Shown: in pieces, positions 15,698-24,270 of the stretch
Layout of the letters: each line of letters begins with the position of its first letter
Numbering within the stretch: the first letter of the stretch is position 1
Source of the DNA: JAUZOB01 sp963692465
GTDB taxonomy: Bacteria; Bacteroidota; Bacteroidia; Bacteroidales; Prolixibacteraceae
Reading direction: 5' to 3'
NCBI GenBank assembly: GCA_963692465.1
Contig: OY829943.1
Coordinates: 3,162,001-3,226,000 of the forward strand
Length of the DNA stretch: 64,000 nt
Notes under the pieces: generated by a model
What the model was told of the DNA's origin: nothing
The model's input: only the letters and a program-made list of their open reading frames with translations
Database searches by the model: none
Made by a program: the position numbers and the translations under genes

Positions 15698-18600
15698 ATG
15701 GATATTAAAAGAAACGGTAAAGTAATAGCTTCAGTTGAGATTGACGAAAAGACAACGTTTTCCGGTAAGCTGCTTGGAGAAAATAAGATATCGGCTGAGT
15801 TTTATTCGAATAGTGTCCTTGCTATCCAGATAGGGGATTACATTGAATTCAATAATGAAAAGTATTACATCAACCAGTTGATGCCGGTACAGAAGATTAA
15901 TAATCAAACTTTCCTTTATACGATTGATTTTGAGGGTGAGGTCTATCTCCTGTACAACAAGCTGTATCTTGATAACGGGGATTCGGAATTTACTTATTTG
16001 GGAAATCCCCAGGCTTTTCTTAATAAGCTATTGGATAACATCAATTCGATTTCATCCGGATGGACCGGGACGGCTGATACTGCTGATGAGATTCAGCTTG
16101 ACTTTTCGGATGACAGCTGCCGTACAGCCTTGACAAAAATAGCAGAAGGATTTGGCTTTGAATATATTCTCAATGGTCGGGATATCCAGTTGAAAAAGAC
16201 GGTCGGAACTCCTCAGAATGTAACGTTACAGTATGGTCGTGGAAATGGTTTATATTCATTGGAAAGAAGCAATGTCGATAACCAGAATATAGTTACCAGG
16301 CTTTTTGCGTTCGGAGGAGATAAGAATATCCCTTCGGGGTATCGGGCAAGCAGATTGACTATTGTAGATAAGTACCTTGAAAAGAATACGGATCTGTATG
16401 GTGTTATAGAAGGAATCTTTAAAGATGAAACGATCTATCCGCAACGGACCGGATCTGTCATAGCGACAGCTGATAAATTAAGTATTACCGATACCTCGAT
16501 TGATTTTGATTTGAATAAATGCCTCGTTTCGGGGGAAACAGCCCAGATCATTTTTAAGTCAGGAGATCTTTCCGGATACCAGTTCGATATTCATAGTTTC
16601 GATAACGACACCAAGACAATCAAGTTCAATGTTTACACAGAGAAAGACGGGACCGCTTATCCTACAGATGCAATAAAACCTAAGATCGGGGACAAATACA
16701 CACTGGTCAATATCTCAATGCCGCAAAGCTATATTGATGCCGCAGAAGCAAGTTTGCGGACCAAAGCAGTCGAATACATGGCTAAGAACAGTGTGCCTAA
16801 TGTAACCTATAAAGTGGATATCAATCCGCGGTTCTTAAAAGCAAATGGGATTACGTTCAAAGCCGGGGATTCTGTGATGATTCAGGATGATAGTCTGGGA
16901 GTAAAAGAACGACTGAGGTTAACTGAGATCTCATACCCTGTCTTGGAACCGAACAGCCTTACAGCGACAATCGGAGATTCTGTTACTTACACGGTTCAGG
17001 AACGGATTATTGCCCAATCGGTAAATAACAGGCAGCAAATCTTGTCTGTTGATAAGCAGAATTACGAAAATATGCGGGTTGCTAACCTCCGGATGAAAGA
17101 CTTGAAAGATTCTGTATATGATCCGGATGGATATTTTGATTCGACTAATATAAAGCCGGGGAGCATTGAGTCGCTTATGCTTTCGGTCGGAGCAAAAAGC
17201 CAGAACTTTGAACTTAATTCAAAGATTATTGCCAATTATAACGGGGCGGACAAGCTTTATATCTCTGCTGGGATCCTGCATCATAACGAACTTCAAAATT
17301 CTGTTTCTGCTGACTGGAATGTACCGGAAACGACCATTGAGCCAGCCGACACAAAGACTTATTACTTGTATGCTAAATGCAGTAAGACGACTCAGAATGT
17401 CCTCTTGCTTTTGAATGATTCAAAAACGAATGCAGATCAGGAGGGATATTATTTTCTGAATGTCGGGATTTTGTTTGCTCCGGTTGACGGACTTCGTGAT
17501 TTTCGGGGAACATACGGACAGACAAGTATAATTGGGAATACGATCTATGGAGGTGTTTTCAGAGATATCCTCGGTAAGTGTTTCTGGGATCTGACTCATG
17601 GTAAGTTCAGAATTGGTGATGATAAAACAGCTCTTGATTTTAATAATGAGAAGGAAGGGGCGTTGGTGTTAAAAGGGGCATTGGTGCAGTCTCAATCTGG
17701 GATCTCTCAACCGATAGGAGTTTATCGTGGTGCTTATGATGCTTCGAATGCCTATTATCAGGGCGATACTGTGACTTATAACGGTTCTACATACAAGTAC
17801 ATTAATAGCGTTTCCGGATCATTTATTCCTACGGATACTACGTATTGGGGATTAGTAGCGGCTAAAGGAGATGCAGGAGCTCAGGGCTCTCAGGGTGCAA
17901 CCGGATCGCAGGGACCGAAAGGTGATACAGGACCACAAGGACTTCAGGGAACTCAAGGTCCTAAAGGAGATCAGGGAATTCAGGGTCCGGTCGGAGCTGA
18001 CGGGCAACCATCTTATACTCATATTGCCTATGCTGATGATGCAAGTGGTAATGGGTTTAGTCAGGATCCTTCAGGAAAGACATATATCGGTATTTATTCC
18101 GATCATACGGCAACGGATAGCACTGACATAACGAAATACAAATGGTCTCTGATTAAAGGAGCACAGGGAGCAAAGGGTGATCAGGGTATTCCGGGAGCAG
18201 CAGGAGCAAACGGACAAACTCCTTATCTGCATATTGCTTATGCTGATGATGCAGCAGGCAACGGGTTTAGTCAGGATCCTTCTGGGAAGATTTATATCGG
18301 TACGTATACCGATTTTACTCAAGCAGACAGCAATACTCCTTCTTCGTACTCTTGGGCTAAGATCCAGGGGAATGATGTTCCGTATATACATGTTAAAGCT
18401 ACAAATCTGAACAGTGGATCTGATACGGATATTTCCTTGTACAAAAATGGAAACAAAGTTGAATTGTATAGTGGAAGCTTTAGTCGTGGCCATAATATAG
18501 TTGTTCTTGATAGTTCATTGAATAAGATAGATCAGAAAACGTATGATACTTATGGCGGAATGAATTATAAGAATGTTTCTTCTGATGAGATGCATGCCAT

Positions 18601-20374
18601 GGCACAGTATCTCAATGGCCTTTCCAATTGTATTATTATAATAGCTTCGTTCGATGCTATTAGTATAAACGATGAACTTCGTACTGCATTTATAAATATT
18701 GGGGGAAATTCTTCTGGTATAGTTAATCAGAATAGAACTTCGAGTTATATGATTGGGATGCCCGGAATAAAGGTCGGACAGGGATATGAACAACTTGATT
18801 CAACGAAGAATGTTTCAATAGATGTTTTTGTTTCGGGTAGTTCTATTGTTCTGAATGGGGCTGTGGGATCTCAGGGTGCGACGGGTCCCCAAGGCGCAAC
18901 TGGTTCACAGGGGCCAAAAGGAGATACAGGTTCGACCGGATCAACGGGACCGCAAGGGCCAACTGGTGCAACAGGCAACTATTATGAGCATCGATATGCC
19001 AAGAATGGAAGTCCGACATCTGCACCTTCGGTTAGTGGTTCCGATCCAAATCCTTCCGGTTGGACAACGACACATCCTTCATTGGGAACATTGGAGTATG
19101 AATGGATAACAACGGCACTTAAAAACTCTTCCGGTCAGCTTGTTTCTACATGGTCAACACCAACGAGATTGACGGGAGTTCAAGGACCGACAGGTGCAAC
19201 CGGCTCAACTGGGGCGCAAGGACCTACCGGAGCCACAGGTTCACAAGGTCCACAGGGTTATACTGGTGCGACCGGAGCACAAGGTCCCCAGGGAAATACT
19301 GGACCTCAGGGTCCCCAAGGTGCAACAGGTTCACAAGGCCCGCTTGGTCCTTCTCCTGTTTTTCGTGGAGTATATGATTCCGGTAAAACCTATTACGGAA
19401 CATCAACCAGAATCGACATAGTGAAATATGGAAGTTCTTATTATGCCGCAAGGGTTGATGCTGGCACTTTCTCAAATGTAGCACCGGACAATACTTCAAA
19501 ATGGAATTCGTTTGGATCCCAGTTCGAGAGTGTTGCAACTGAATTGTTGTTCGCGACTCTTGCCTATATCGATAACCTTGGAGTTCGAAACTTGCAAACA
19601 GCAACAAATGGAAGACGGGTTGTAATAAATGGAGACTCGAATAACATTCTTGTATATGATTCGAATAACAGTTTGATTTTACAAATTGATGAGTCTGCCG
19701 CTAATGATGCTCAGGGTAATAGTATGGCGGGAATCAAGATAAAGACGGGTAGCTATGCATTGAATTTGACCGCAGCAGGAATCTTTGGAACTGGGCAGGG
19801 ATTGGGTGTACAGAATCTCAATGGAATGTTCCCGTATGCTGTTATAGGTGGTGCTTTTAAAGGTGCTCGGTATAGAAGTTCTGGTAGCCCGGTAGAAAAG
19901 GAGGATTATAATTTGGTGTCGGGAGTTACAGGTGTTGCTTCCAATGATGGAAATGCTCCGACGTGTGGAGGAGCCTTTTTTGATGACGGGAGTCGTATGG
20001 ATTACCATAATGCAATAAGTTGTTTTGGTAACCTGATGATGGCAAGAGGGTTCAGAAGAGAATTGAATACGCAAGAATACGGAGATAGTACTTCAGGAAC
20101 CTTCAACTCCAATGTTTCTATGCATATTGTAAGTAACAATTATAATTCGACTTACTATTTGCCGTATTTGTCTTCTGTGCCGACCGGTGCAATTGTATAT
20201 GTATTGAAATTACGAGTCGGGGGAACAATTCAGGTTAGAGCTCAATCAGGAGACACGATAAATTATTATGGAGCGACTGAACGATGGGTGTCATTAAAAG
20301 GGCAGGGGCAGGCAGCTGAGTTTGTAAAAACAAATGGGGGATGGATGATTGTGGTAAATAATGGAGGGTTTTAA
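15698..20374 (+). CDS. Tail-tip/fibre protein with collagen-like repeats and duplicated binding modules
   Basis: I use ATG 15698, 10 bases after the upstream stop; this gives 1558 residues. Residues 1 to about 450 form a tail-associated (Tal-like) hub, with I-G-D-Y-I-E-F-N-N-E-K-Y-Y-I-N near the start. About 670-720 is an Y-x-x-G-D-x-V-x-Y-N-G-x-x-Y carbohydrate-binding-like module. Collagen-like G-x-y repeats occur at about 725-770, 820-840, 1055-1095 and 1160-1215. Two near-identical modules (Y-x-H-I-A-Y-A-D-D-A, G-N-G-F-S-Q-D-P-S-G-K) lie at about 772-825 and 840-890. A C-terminal beta-rich head (about 1290-1558) probably trimerises and binds the receptor. Host range is likely set here. 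Confidence 0.8.
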   Translation: MDIKRNGKVIASVEIDEKTTFSGKLLGENKISAEFYSNSVLAIQIGDYIEFNNEKYYINQLMPVQKINNQTFLYTIDFEGEVYLLYNKLYLDNGDSEFTYLGNPQAFLNKLLDNINSISSGWTGTADTADEIQLDFSDDSCRTALTKIAEGFGFEYILNGRDIQLKKTVGTPQNVTLQYGRGNGLYSLERSNVDNQNIVTRLFAFGGDKNIPSGYRASRLTIVDKYLEKNTDLYGVIEGIFKDETIYPQRTGSVIATADKLSITDTSIDFDLNKCLVSGETAQIIFKSGDLSGYQFDIHSFDNDTKTIKFNVYTEKDGTAYPTDAIKPKIGDKYTLVNISMPQSYIDAAEASLRTKAVEYMAKNSVPNVTYKVDINPRFLKANGITFKAGDSVMIQDDSLGVKERLRLTEISYPVLEPNSLTATIGDSVTYTVQERIIAQSVNNRQQILSVDKQNYENMRVANLRMKDLKDSVYDPDGYFDSTNIKPGSIESLMLSVGAKSQNFELNSKIIANYNGADKLYISAGILHHNELQNSVSADWNVPETTIEPADTKTYYLYAKCSKTTQNVLLLLNDSKTNADQEGYYFLNVGILFAPVDGLRDFRGTYGQTSIIGNTIYGGVFRDILGKCFWDLTHGKFRIGDDKTALDFNNEKEGALVLKGALVQSQSGISQPIGVYRGAYDASNAYYQGDTVTYNGSTYKYINSVSGSFIPTDTTYWGLVAAKGDAGAQGSQGATGSQGPKGDTGPQGLQGTQGPKGDQGIQGPVGADGQPSYTHIAYADDASGNGFSQDPSGKTYIGIYSDHTATDSTDITKYKWSLIKGAQGAKGDQGIPGAAGANGQTPYLHIAYADDAAGNGFSQDPSGKIYIGTYTDFTQADSNTPSSYSWAKIQGNDVPYIHVKATNLNSGSDTDISLYKNGNKVELYSGSFSRGHNIVVLDSSLNKIDQKTYDTYGGMNYKNVSSDEMHAMAQYLNGLSNCIIIIASFDAISINDELRTAFINIGGNSSGIVNQNRTSSYMIGMPGIKVGQGYEQLDSTKNVSIDVFVSGSSIVLNGAVGSQGATGPQGATGSQGPKGDTGSTGSTGPQGPTGATGNYYEHRYAKNGSPTSAPSVSGSDPNPSGWTTTHPSLGTLEYEWITTALKNSSGQLVSTWSTPTRLTGVQGPTGATGSTGAQGPTGATGSQGPQGYTGATGAQGPQGNTGPQGPQGATGSQGPLGPSPVFRGVYDSGKTYYGTSTRIDIVKYGSSYYAARVDAGTFSNVAPDNTSKWNSFGSQFESVATELLFATLAYIDNLGVRNLQTATNGRRVVINGDSNNILVYDSNNSLILQIDESAANDAQGNSMAGIKIKTGSYALNLTAAGIFGTGQGLGVQNLNGMFPYAVIGGAFKGARYRSSGSPVEKEDYNLVSGVTGVASNDGNAPTCGGAFFDDGSRMDYHNAISCFGNLMMARGFRRELNTQEYGDSTSGTFNSNVSMHIVSNNYNSTYYLPYLSSVPTGAIVYVLKLRVGGTIQVRAQSGDTINYYGATERWVSLKGQGQAAEFVKTNGGWMIVVNNGGF

Positions 20375-20376
20375 TC

Positions 20377-20982
20377 ATGAAAAAAGCGATACAATGCATT
20401 GTCGTTGGCTTGTTAATAACCGCGCTTATATATATTATTTTTTTGCTTAATTTTAAGAAAGAGAGTATTTCGGTTGGAAAAGTATTGATCAACAAAAGCG
20501 AGCTGGATTCGATGAAGAATGTTTCGGCAAGAATTGATACAGTTACGAAAGATTCAATTGTCTACCTTGATAAAATTGTTTTTAAAGATCACTCAATCCC
20601 TTATCCTGCCTATAATAGGGGAAATATTGCGTTTTATTCTGATAGCTTAATAAATGACACGATCAACTTAATTATTAATGATACTATTGAGGGAAAGCTT
20701 CGCAACAGGGTGATTCAATACAGGCCCAGGGAAAGAGTCAAAACGATTGAGGTTACTAAGTATATTCCTAAAGTAGTAACAGTCCAAAACGAAATTGAAG
20801 TTAAGCGGGCCATGTTGTACGGTGGGTTGGAAATAGGAGGGAACAGAGATACTTTCATTCCGGGAGTTGAAGTCGGAGTTATTACTAAATCGAATAACAT
20901 TTATTCGCTCCAATACCAGACAAATTTTTCCAAGTCGTTTTTTAGCGTTGGAATTAAGAAAATAATTACCTTTCGTAAGTGA
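20377..20982 (+). CDS. Membrane-anchored hypothetical protein at prophage end
   Basis: A 201-residue protein starting two bases after the fibre stop. It has an N-terminal transmembrane helix (about residues 5-26, with A-L-I-Y-I-I-F-L-L), a Lys/Ser/Asp-rich extracytoplasmic part, a P-A-Y-N-R motif, and a C-terminal part with alternating hydrophobic residues (Y-G-G-L-E-I-G-G, V-E-V-G-V-I-T-K, Y-Q-T-N-F-S-K-S-F-F-S-V-G-I) that resembles outer-membrane strands. I recall similar anchored proteins at the end of Bacteroidota phage late operons. A spanin-like role is possible but unproven. Confidence 0.55.
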   Translation: MKKAIQCIVVGLLITALIYIIFLLNFKKESISVGKVLINKSELDSMKNVSARIDTVTKDSIVYLDKIVFKDHSIPYPAYNRGNIAFYSDSLINDTINLIINDTIEGKLRNRVIQYRPRERVKTIEVTKYIPKVVTVQNEIEVKRAMLYGGLEIGGNRDTFIPGVEVGVITKSNNIYSLQYQTNFSKSFFSVGIKKIITFRK

Positions 20983-21117
20983 GAAAAAGGCCTGTGGAAC
21001 AATGGCAAAAATTGAATTGTTCTACGAAATGTTGTACGAAAATTTAAAGGCTTATTCTAATGTGTCTTAACTTTCTTGTAGTGAATGTTTTGTGGACTAT
21101 ATAAAAAGGTGGACTCT
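20983..21117. other. Phage-side att flank with inverted and direct repeats
   Basis: The interval between the last phage gene and the tRNA fragment holds a 7-base inverted pair, GAACAAT (20997-21003) and ATTGTTC (21016-21022), and a direct repeat TACGAAA at about 21023-21029 and 21035-21041. Repeats next to an attachment core are typical of integrase or excisionase arm sites. That reading is inference. Confidence 0.3.
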
Positions 21118-21162
21118 GGCTTCCCAAGCTGAGGGTCGCGAGTTCGAATCTCGTTTTCCGCT
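21118..21162 (+). tRNA. 3' fragment of tRNA-Gly(CCC): prophage attachment site (attR-like)
   Basis: The sequence matches the 3' part of a glycine tRNA: anticodon loop TTCCCAA (21121-21127, anticodon CCC at 21123-21125), 3' anticodon arm GCTGA, variable loop, T arm GCGAG-TTCGAAT-CTCGT (21138-21154), acceptor strand TTTCCGC (21155-21161) and discriminator T. No 5' acceptor or D arm precedes it; the bases before 21119 do not pair as a tRNA. Phage genes lie to the left and the tRNA's own terminator to the right. Integration into the 3' half of a tRNA leaves exactly such a fragment at one end, with a restored tRNA at the other. Confidence 0.8.
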
Positions 21163-21173
21163 CATTGATTATC

Positions 21174-21205
21174 AAGGTGTTAGGTTTTTTCTGACACCTT
21201 TTTTT
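21174..21205 (+). terminator. Terminator of the tRNA-Gly locus
   Basis: AAGGTGTTA (21174-21182) pairs with TGACACCTT (21192-21200), including one G-U pair, across a 9-base loop, followed by a T run to 21205. It lies 11 bases past the tRNA 3' end and is therefore probably the original tRNA terminator. Confidence 0.75.
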
Positions 21206-21512
21206 ATTAAAATCGCCATAAAATATCATTGGTTTTGACCTTATTTTAGTAAATTACCTGTACCAAATATTGTACTAAAAATACATGAAACATGGCAAGT
21301 ATGATCTTTAGCCTTATTCCGGTAGGCAAGGACTCAAAAATTTCGATTTAAAATTATTTGTAATTTAATGAAACACTTTAGCGTAGCTGAAAGAAGCCAG
21401 TTGCGAATACATGTAAGAAATTCCAGATTGAAGATTGTGAATACTGAACTTATTGCGTAATTTGCGTTACGTAATTCATGTAACGTCGTATGCGTAATAA
21501 AAACAGATTGGT
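21206..21512. other. AT-rich gap with possible element remnant and inverted repeats
   Basis: No full gene. GTAC-N8-GTAC at about 21260-21275 is followed by a 19-codon frame (21292-21351) that looks like a truncated gene start. Bases 21465-21485 hold CGTTAC-N9-GTAACG, with further copies of GCGTAA around it (21455-21500), 28 bases before the ATPase ATG; this could be an operator. I cannot assign the short frame. Confidence 0.3.
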
Positions 21513-22634
21513 ATGAAGCGGAATAATCCTTTTATAATAGCAGGTTATCAGAGTCCTGAATACTTCTGTGACCGGGAAAAAGAAACGGACACAATAATGA
21601 ATGCCCTGCAGAATGAACGTAATCTGACACTTATTGCGCCCCGGCGAATGGGAAAGACAGGGTTGATAAAAAATGTGTTTTATTATATTGAACGGGAAAA
21701 ACAGTCTGTTCCCATCTACCTGGATATATTCTCTACTCAGAATTTGGGCGAGTTTGTGCAGCTTTTTGCCTCTTCCGTATTAGGAGTGCTGGATACTAAT
21801 ACTCAAAAAATAATTAACAAGCTGGGTCTATTCTTTAAAAGTTGTCGCCCTGTTATAAGATTTGATGAACTGACAGGACAGGCACAAATCAGTGTTGATA
21901 TAATGCCCGATAAGGAAGAAGCCACCCTAAAGGAGTTGTTTGACTATATTGTTGCCAGTAAACGGCGATGTGTGATAGCTATTGATGAGTTTCAGCAGAT
22001 TGCAGCGTATCCTGAAAAAGGAATTGAGGCTTTATTGCGGTCGTATATTCAGTTTGTGCCGAATGCTCGTTTTATTTTTGCAGGGAGTAAACAGCATATC
22101 ATGCAGGAAATGTTCCTGTCGGTTAAGCGGCCGTTTTATCAAAGCACCCAGATAGTCACCCTGGGAGCGATAGATCGGGGGGCTTATTATCTCTTTGTGA
22201 ATACTTTCTTCGAGGCGAAAGGATTTCATTTTAACCGTGAAGCTTTTGATGCAATGTATGACAGGTTTGATGGTCATACCTGGTATATGCAAGTCTTACT
22301 GAACCGGTTGTACGGATATAATGAAGATATCTCCGATAAGACTATAATATATAGGGCGGTGCAGGAATTAGTCGATGAAGGGGTATATGGGTATCAGCTT
22401 CTTTTGAGCGCCAGTTCGGGTGTCGATATCAAACTAATGAAAGCAATAGCGAAAGAGGAGATTGTAAAGGAGATTAACTCTGGACAATTTATTCATAAAT
22501 ATTTACTTAAGGCGGCGAGCAGTGTAAATATGGCAATAAAGAGGCTTATTGATAAGGAGATTGTTTATAAAGCCCCGGCTGGTTATATGATTTATGATCG
22601 TTTTATGGCTATCTGGCTGAAACGTCAACCGTGA
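21513..22634 (+). CDS. STAND-like AAA ATPase (archaeal-type ATPase family)
   Basis: A 373-residue ATPase. Walker A is A-P-R-R-M-G-K-T with G47-K48-T49; Walker B is V-I-A-I-D-E-F near I157-D158-E159; a sensor-like F-I-F-A-G-S follows. The N-terminus (N-P-F-I-I-A-G-Y ... F-C-D-R-E-K-E) and C-terminal winged-helix-like segment (about 300-373, V-N-M-A-I-K-R-L-I-D-K-E-I-V) are those of the archaeal ATPase/STAND group, common in multiple copies in Bacteroidales. Its target is unknown. Members may sense ligands or interact with DNA. It stands alone just outside the prophage. Confidence 0.8.
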   Translation: MKRNNPFIIAGYQSPEYFCDREKETDTIMNALQNERNLTLIAPRRMGKTGLIKNVFYYIEREKQSVPIYLDIFSTQNLGEFVQLFASSVLGVLDTNTQKIINKLGLFFKSCRPVIRFDELTGQAQISVDIMPDKEEATLKELFDYIVASKRRCVIAIDEFQQIAAYPEKGIEALLRSYIQFVPNARFIFAGSKQHIMQEMFLSVKRPFYQSTQIVTLGAIDRGAYYLFVNTFFEAKGFHFNREAFDAMYDRFDGHTWYMQVLLNRLYGYNEDISDKTIIYRAVQELVDEGVYGYQLLLSASSGVDIKLMKAIAKEEIVKEINSGQFIHKYLLKAASSVNMAIKRLIDKEIVYKAPAGYMIYDRFMAIWLKRQP

Positions 22635-23181
22635 TTCTATATTCATTCACTTTCTCTATCTCAAAATAATACAGCATCCCTTCGGGAAGCAACAAGGTGT
22701 GACCATCTTTTATATTCACTGGTCTTCTATTTTTCCCCTCAAATTCTTACATTGATTCTAGATCTATCGGAATAATGAATTGTCTTCCGATGCTATAGGG
22801 TAATGATCTTTTGTGATGAAATCGTCCGATAATCAGTGCGGGATGAGTGTTGAATTTTTGGGCAAAGGTAATAATGCTTTCTTCATTTAGATGTTCCGCC
22901 GATAACACTTCTTGTTCCTATTCTGTTGAGAAAGTCCAATCTTCTGCATATTTATCGGCTTCTGTTTCCTTATCTGTTTCGATATTGGAGTAACTAATAC
23001 TTTCAAGACTGATGTATTTTTTCCCATGGAGTAAAATATGTCCGGCTTCGTGAAAGAAAGTAAACCAAAAACGATCGTTTTGCTTATACTGTGCTGAAAG
23101 TTGAATTAGCGGGGAATCATTAATCCATCGGGTAGAACCACTTATTGGTGCTTTATACAGACAAGGTGTAATAGGCGTTCG
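22609..23181 (-). pseudogene. Decayed HigA/ImmA-IrrE-type metallopeptidase gene
   Basis: On the - strand a single frame encodes A-P-I-S-G-S-T-R-W-I, then R-F-W-F-T-F-F-H-E-A-G-H (HEAGH codons at 23038-23052), I-L-L-H-G-K-K and E-T-E-A-D-K-Y-A. This is the zinc site and C-terminal helix of an ImmA/IrrE peptidase domain, as found in XRE-peptidase fusions of the HigA type. The frame is broken by TAG (22918-22920) and TAA (22747-22749), and an upstream TAA (23182-23184) cuts it from any N-terminal helix-turn-helix part, which is missing. Frame conservation between stops suggests recent decay. The end overlaps the ATPase 3' end. Confidence 0.7.
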
Positions 23182-23403
23182 TTAATCAGGCACGATTAAA
23201 AACAGAAAATTTTGAAGGGGAAGGTCAACAATGGAAATATTTTAATTGAAAGTGAGAGTGCCTTCGTCAACATCGCTTAATAGTTCGTCTTCTGCCTTGA
23301 TGAAAGGATCATTGGATATTCTCATTTATTGATGTTTTTACAATGAAAATCTTCTTTAATAAGCAGGAGAAACAAGGTCGTTAGGCTTATGTTTAGATAT
23401 CGT
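23182..23403. other. Remnant stretch between pseudogene and repressor
   Basis: A 27-codon - strand frame (23242-23325, starting M-R-I-S-N-D-P-F) with an acidic end is the only open frame with a plausible start. It may be a piece of the broken upstream gene. Nothing else is recognisable. Confidence 0.25.
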
Positions 23404-24063
23404 TTATATCGTATTCCTTGAAATCTGTCCTTTAACAAGGTAAAGTTTAATAATGTCAGTCTTTTTAACCTCAATGGGTTTATAAAACTCGTTAGCCGAA
23501 ACACAAGATAGTGTCTCATCTGAAGATCCGGGTTGTAAATACTTAATCATCCTGTGATTCATTTTTGTTACGATGAGATAGATAAGACCAAATTCGATAA
23601 AGGACTCTTTCCATTCTCTCATTAATATTATTTCCCCGGAATTAAGGACTGGGAACATACTGTTGCCCCATACATTTAACGCAAACTCACAATCATCGAA
23701 TCCCGGAATAATGATGTCTCTGTGGGTGCTTTTATTTCCCGAGTCAAACATTTCTACTGGTGTAGCTGATGCGTCGATATCTGGAAAATATTTTATTCTC
23801 TTGTCTGAAGAATTATCGTTTAACAAAACATTGTCTCCTTTCTCGGGTAGGAGCATTTGGCCTTCTCCAGTTAGTAGCCAACCAATGTTTACTTTGCAAT
23901 ATTTTGTTGTAATTCGATCAGCTAACTCTTTACTTATTCCATGATTACCTTTTTTTATTTGGTAAATGTTTTCTGCTCTTTTTAACCCAATAACTAAGGA
24001 AAAAGCATTTGCCGATAACCCGCTCCACTTAATAACACTTTCAAGACGTTGCCAATCAGACAT
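23404..24063 (-). CDS. S24-family phage-type repressor (HTH plus peptidase-like domain)
   Basis: I choose the ATG at 24063 (M-S-D-W-Q-R-L), giving 219 residues; an upstream in-frame start would add 33 atypical residues. Residues about 4-60 form a CI/Xre-like helix-turn-helix (S-A-N-A-F-S-L-V-I-G-L, I-Y-Q-I-K-K-G-N-H-G-I-S). The C-terminal half has the S24 motif G-N-S135-M-F-P-V-L and R-M-I-K174-Y-L, the Ser/Lys dyad spaced as in LexA/CI. It would repress until RecA-linked self-cleavage. It is divergent from a PD-(D/E)XK-like gene with palindromes between. It could be a leftover prophage repressor or control the neighbouring gene. Confidence 0.8.
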   Translation of the reverse strand: MSDWQRLESVIKWSGLSANAFSLVIGLKRAENIYQIKKGNHGISKELADRITTKYCKVNIGWLLTGEGQMLLPEKGDNVLLNDNSSDKRIKYFPDIDASATPVEMFDSGNKSTHRDIIIPGFDDCEFALNVWGNSMFPVLNSGEIILMREWKESFIEFGLIYLIVTKMNHRMIKYLQPGSSDETLSCVSANEFYKPIEVKKTDIIKLYLVKGQISRNTI

Positions 24064-24270
24064 AGATACTATTTTTAAATAAATACAATAAAATATTGTA
24101 ATTTGTATTGCAAAACACAACTTTGTGTTGTATATTTGTAATGCATGATCCAAGAATAACACTTCAACGTTATCATGAATCTATCAAACAATAAAGGTAT
24201 AAAATAAACTAAAATGCTTACCACGGGTAACATAAAAAATCAAAGAGAACCTTTTAAACATTGAAGCTCT
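24064..24270. promoter_or_regulatory. Divergent operator-promoter region of repressor and nuclease-like gene
   Basis: Two inverted repeats lie between the genes: TACAATA-AAA-TATTGTA at 24084-24100 and AACACAA-CT-TTGTGTT at 24114-24129. Directly after the second is TATATTTG (24131-24138), a perfect -7 element for rightward transcription, with an imperfect -33 (ATTG, 24107-24110) 20 bases upstream. The second palindrome therefore fills the spacer of the rightward promoter. Binding there would block it. This fits repression by the S24 protein, by inference. Confidence 0.55.

Larger units (their letters stand above)
1..21162. mobile_element. Prophage, right-hand part (siphovirus-like), left end outside window
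   Basis: A continuous run of phage morphogenesis genes on the + strand occupies the start of the window: portal C-terminus, head, neck, major tail, lysis, tail chaperones, tape measure, distal tail and tail-tip/fibre. It stops just before a 3' tRNA-Gly fragment at 21118-21162, which I read as the attachment site at the host boundary. Two genetic islands on the - strand (2245-2583 and 9278-10136) look like morons. No integrase, terminase large subunit or early/lysogeny region is visible, so these must lie to the left of the window if the phage is complete. The long tape measure and absence of sheath or baseplate-wedge genes suggest a long non-contractile tail. The gene order is intact and no late gene is visibly broken, so the prophage could be functional. 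Confidence 0.9.

Noticed and set aside
17871..19377. Several arginine- or Gln-rich frames inside the fibre gene.
   Set aside because: These are other-frame shadows of the Gly-x-y repeat coding sequence.
1..21162. Mu-like transposable phage, because of the Mu F-like head protein.
   Set aside because: The tRNA fragment at the end points to site-specific integration; portal and tail genes are of SPP1/HK97 type and no transposase genes are visible.
21044..21229. 61-codon frame on - across the tRNA fragment.
   Set aside because: It overlaps the tRNA 3' end and its terminator, so it is a chance frame.
21292..21351. Truncated integrase start.
   Set aside because: Only 19 codons and no residue pattern strong enough to name an integrase; kept as an unassigned remnant.
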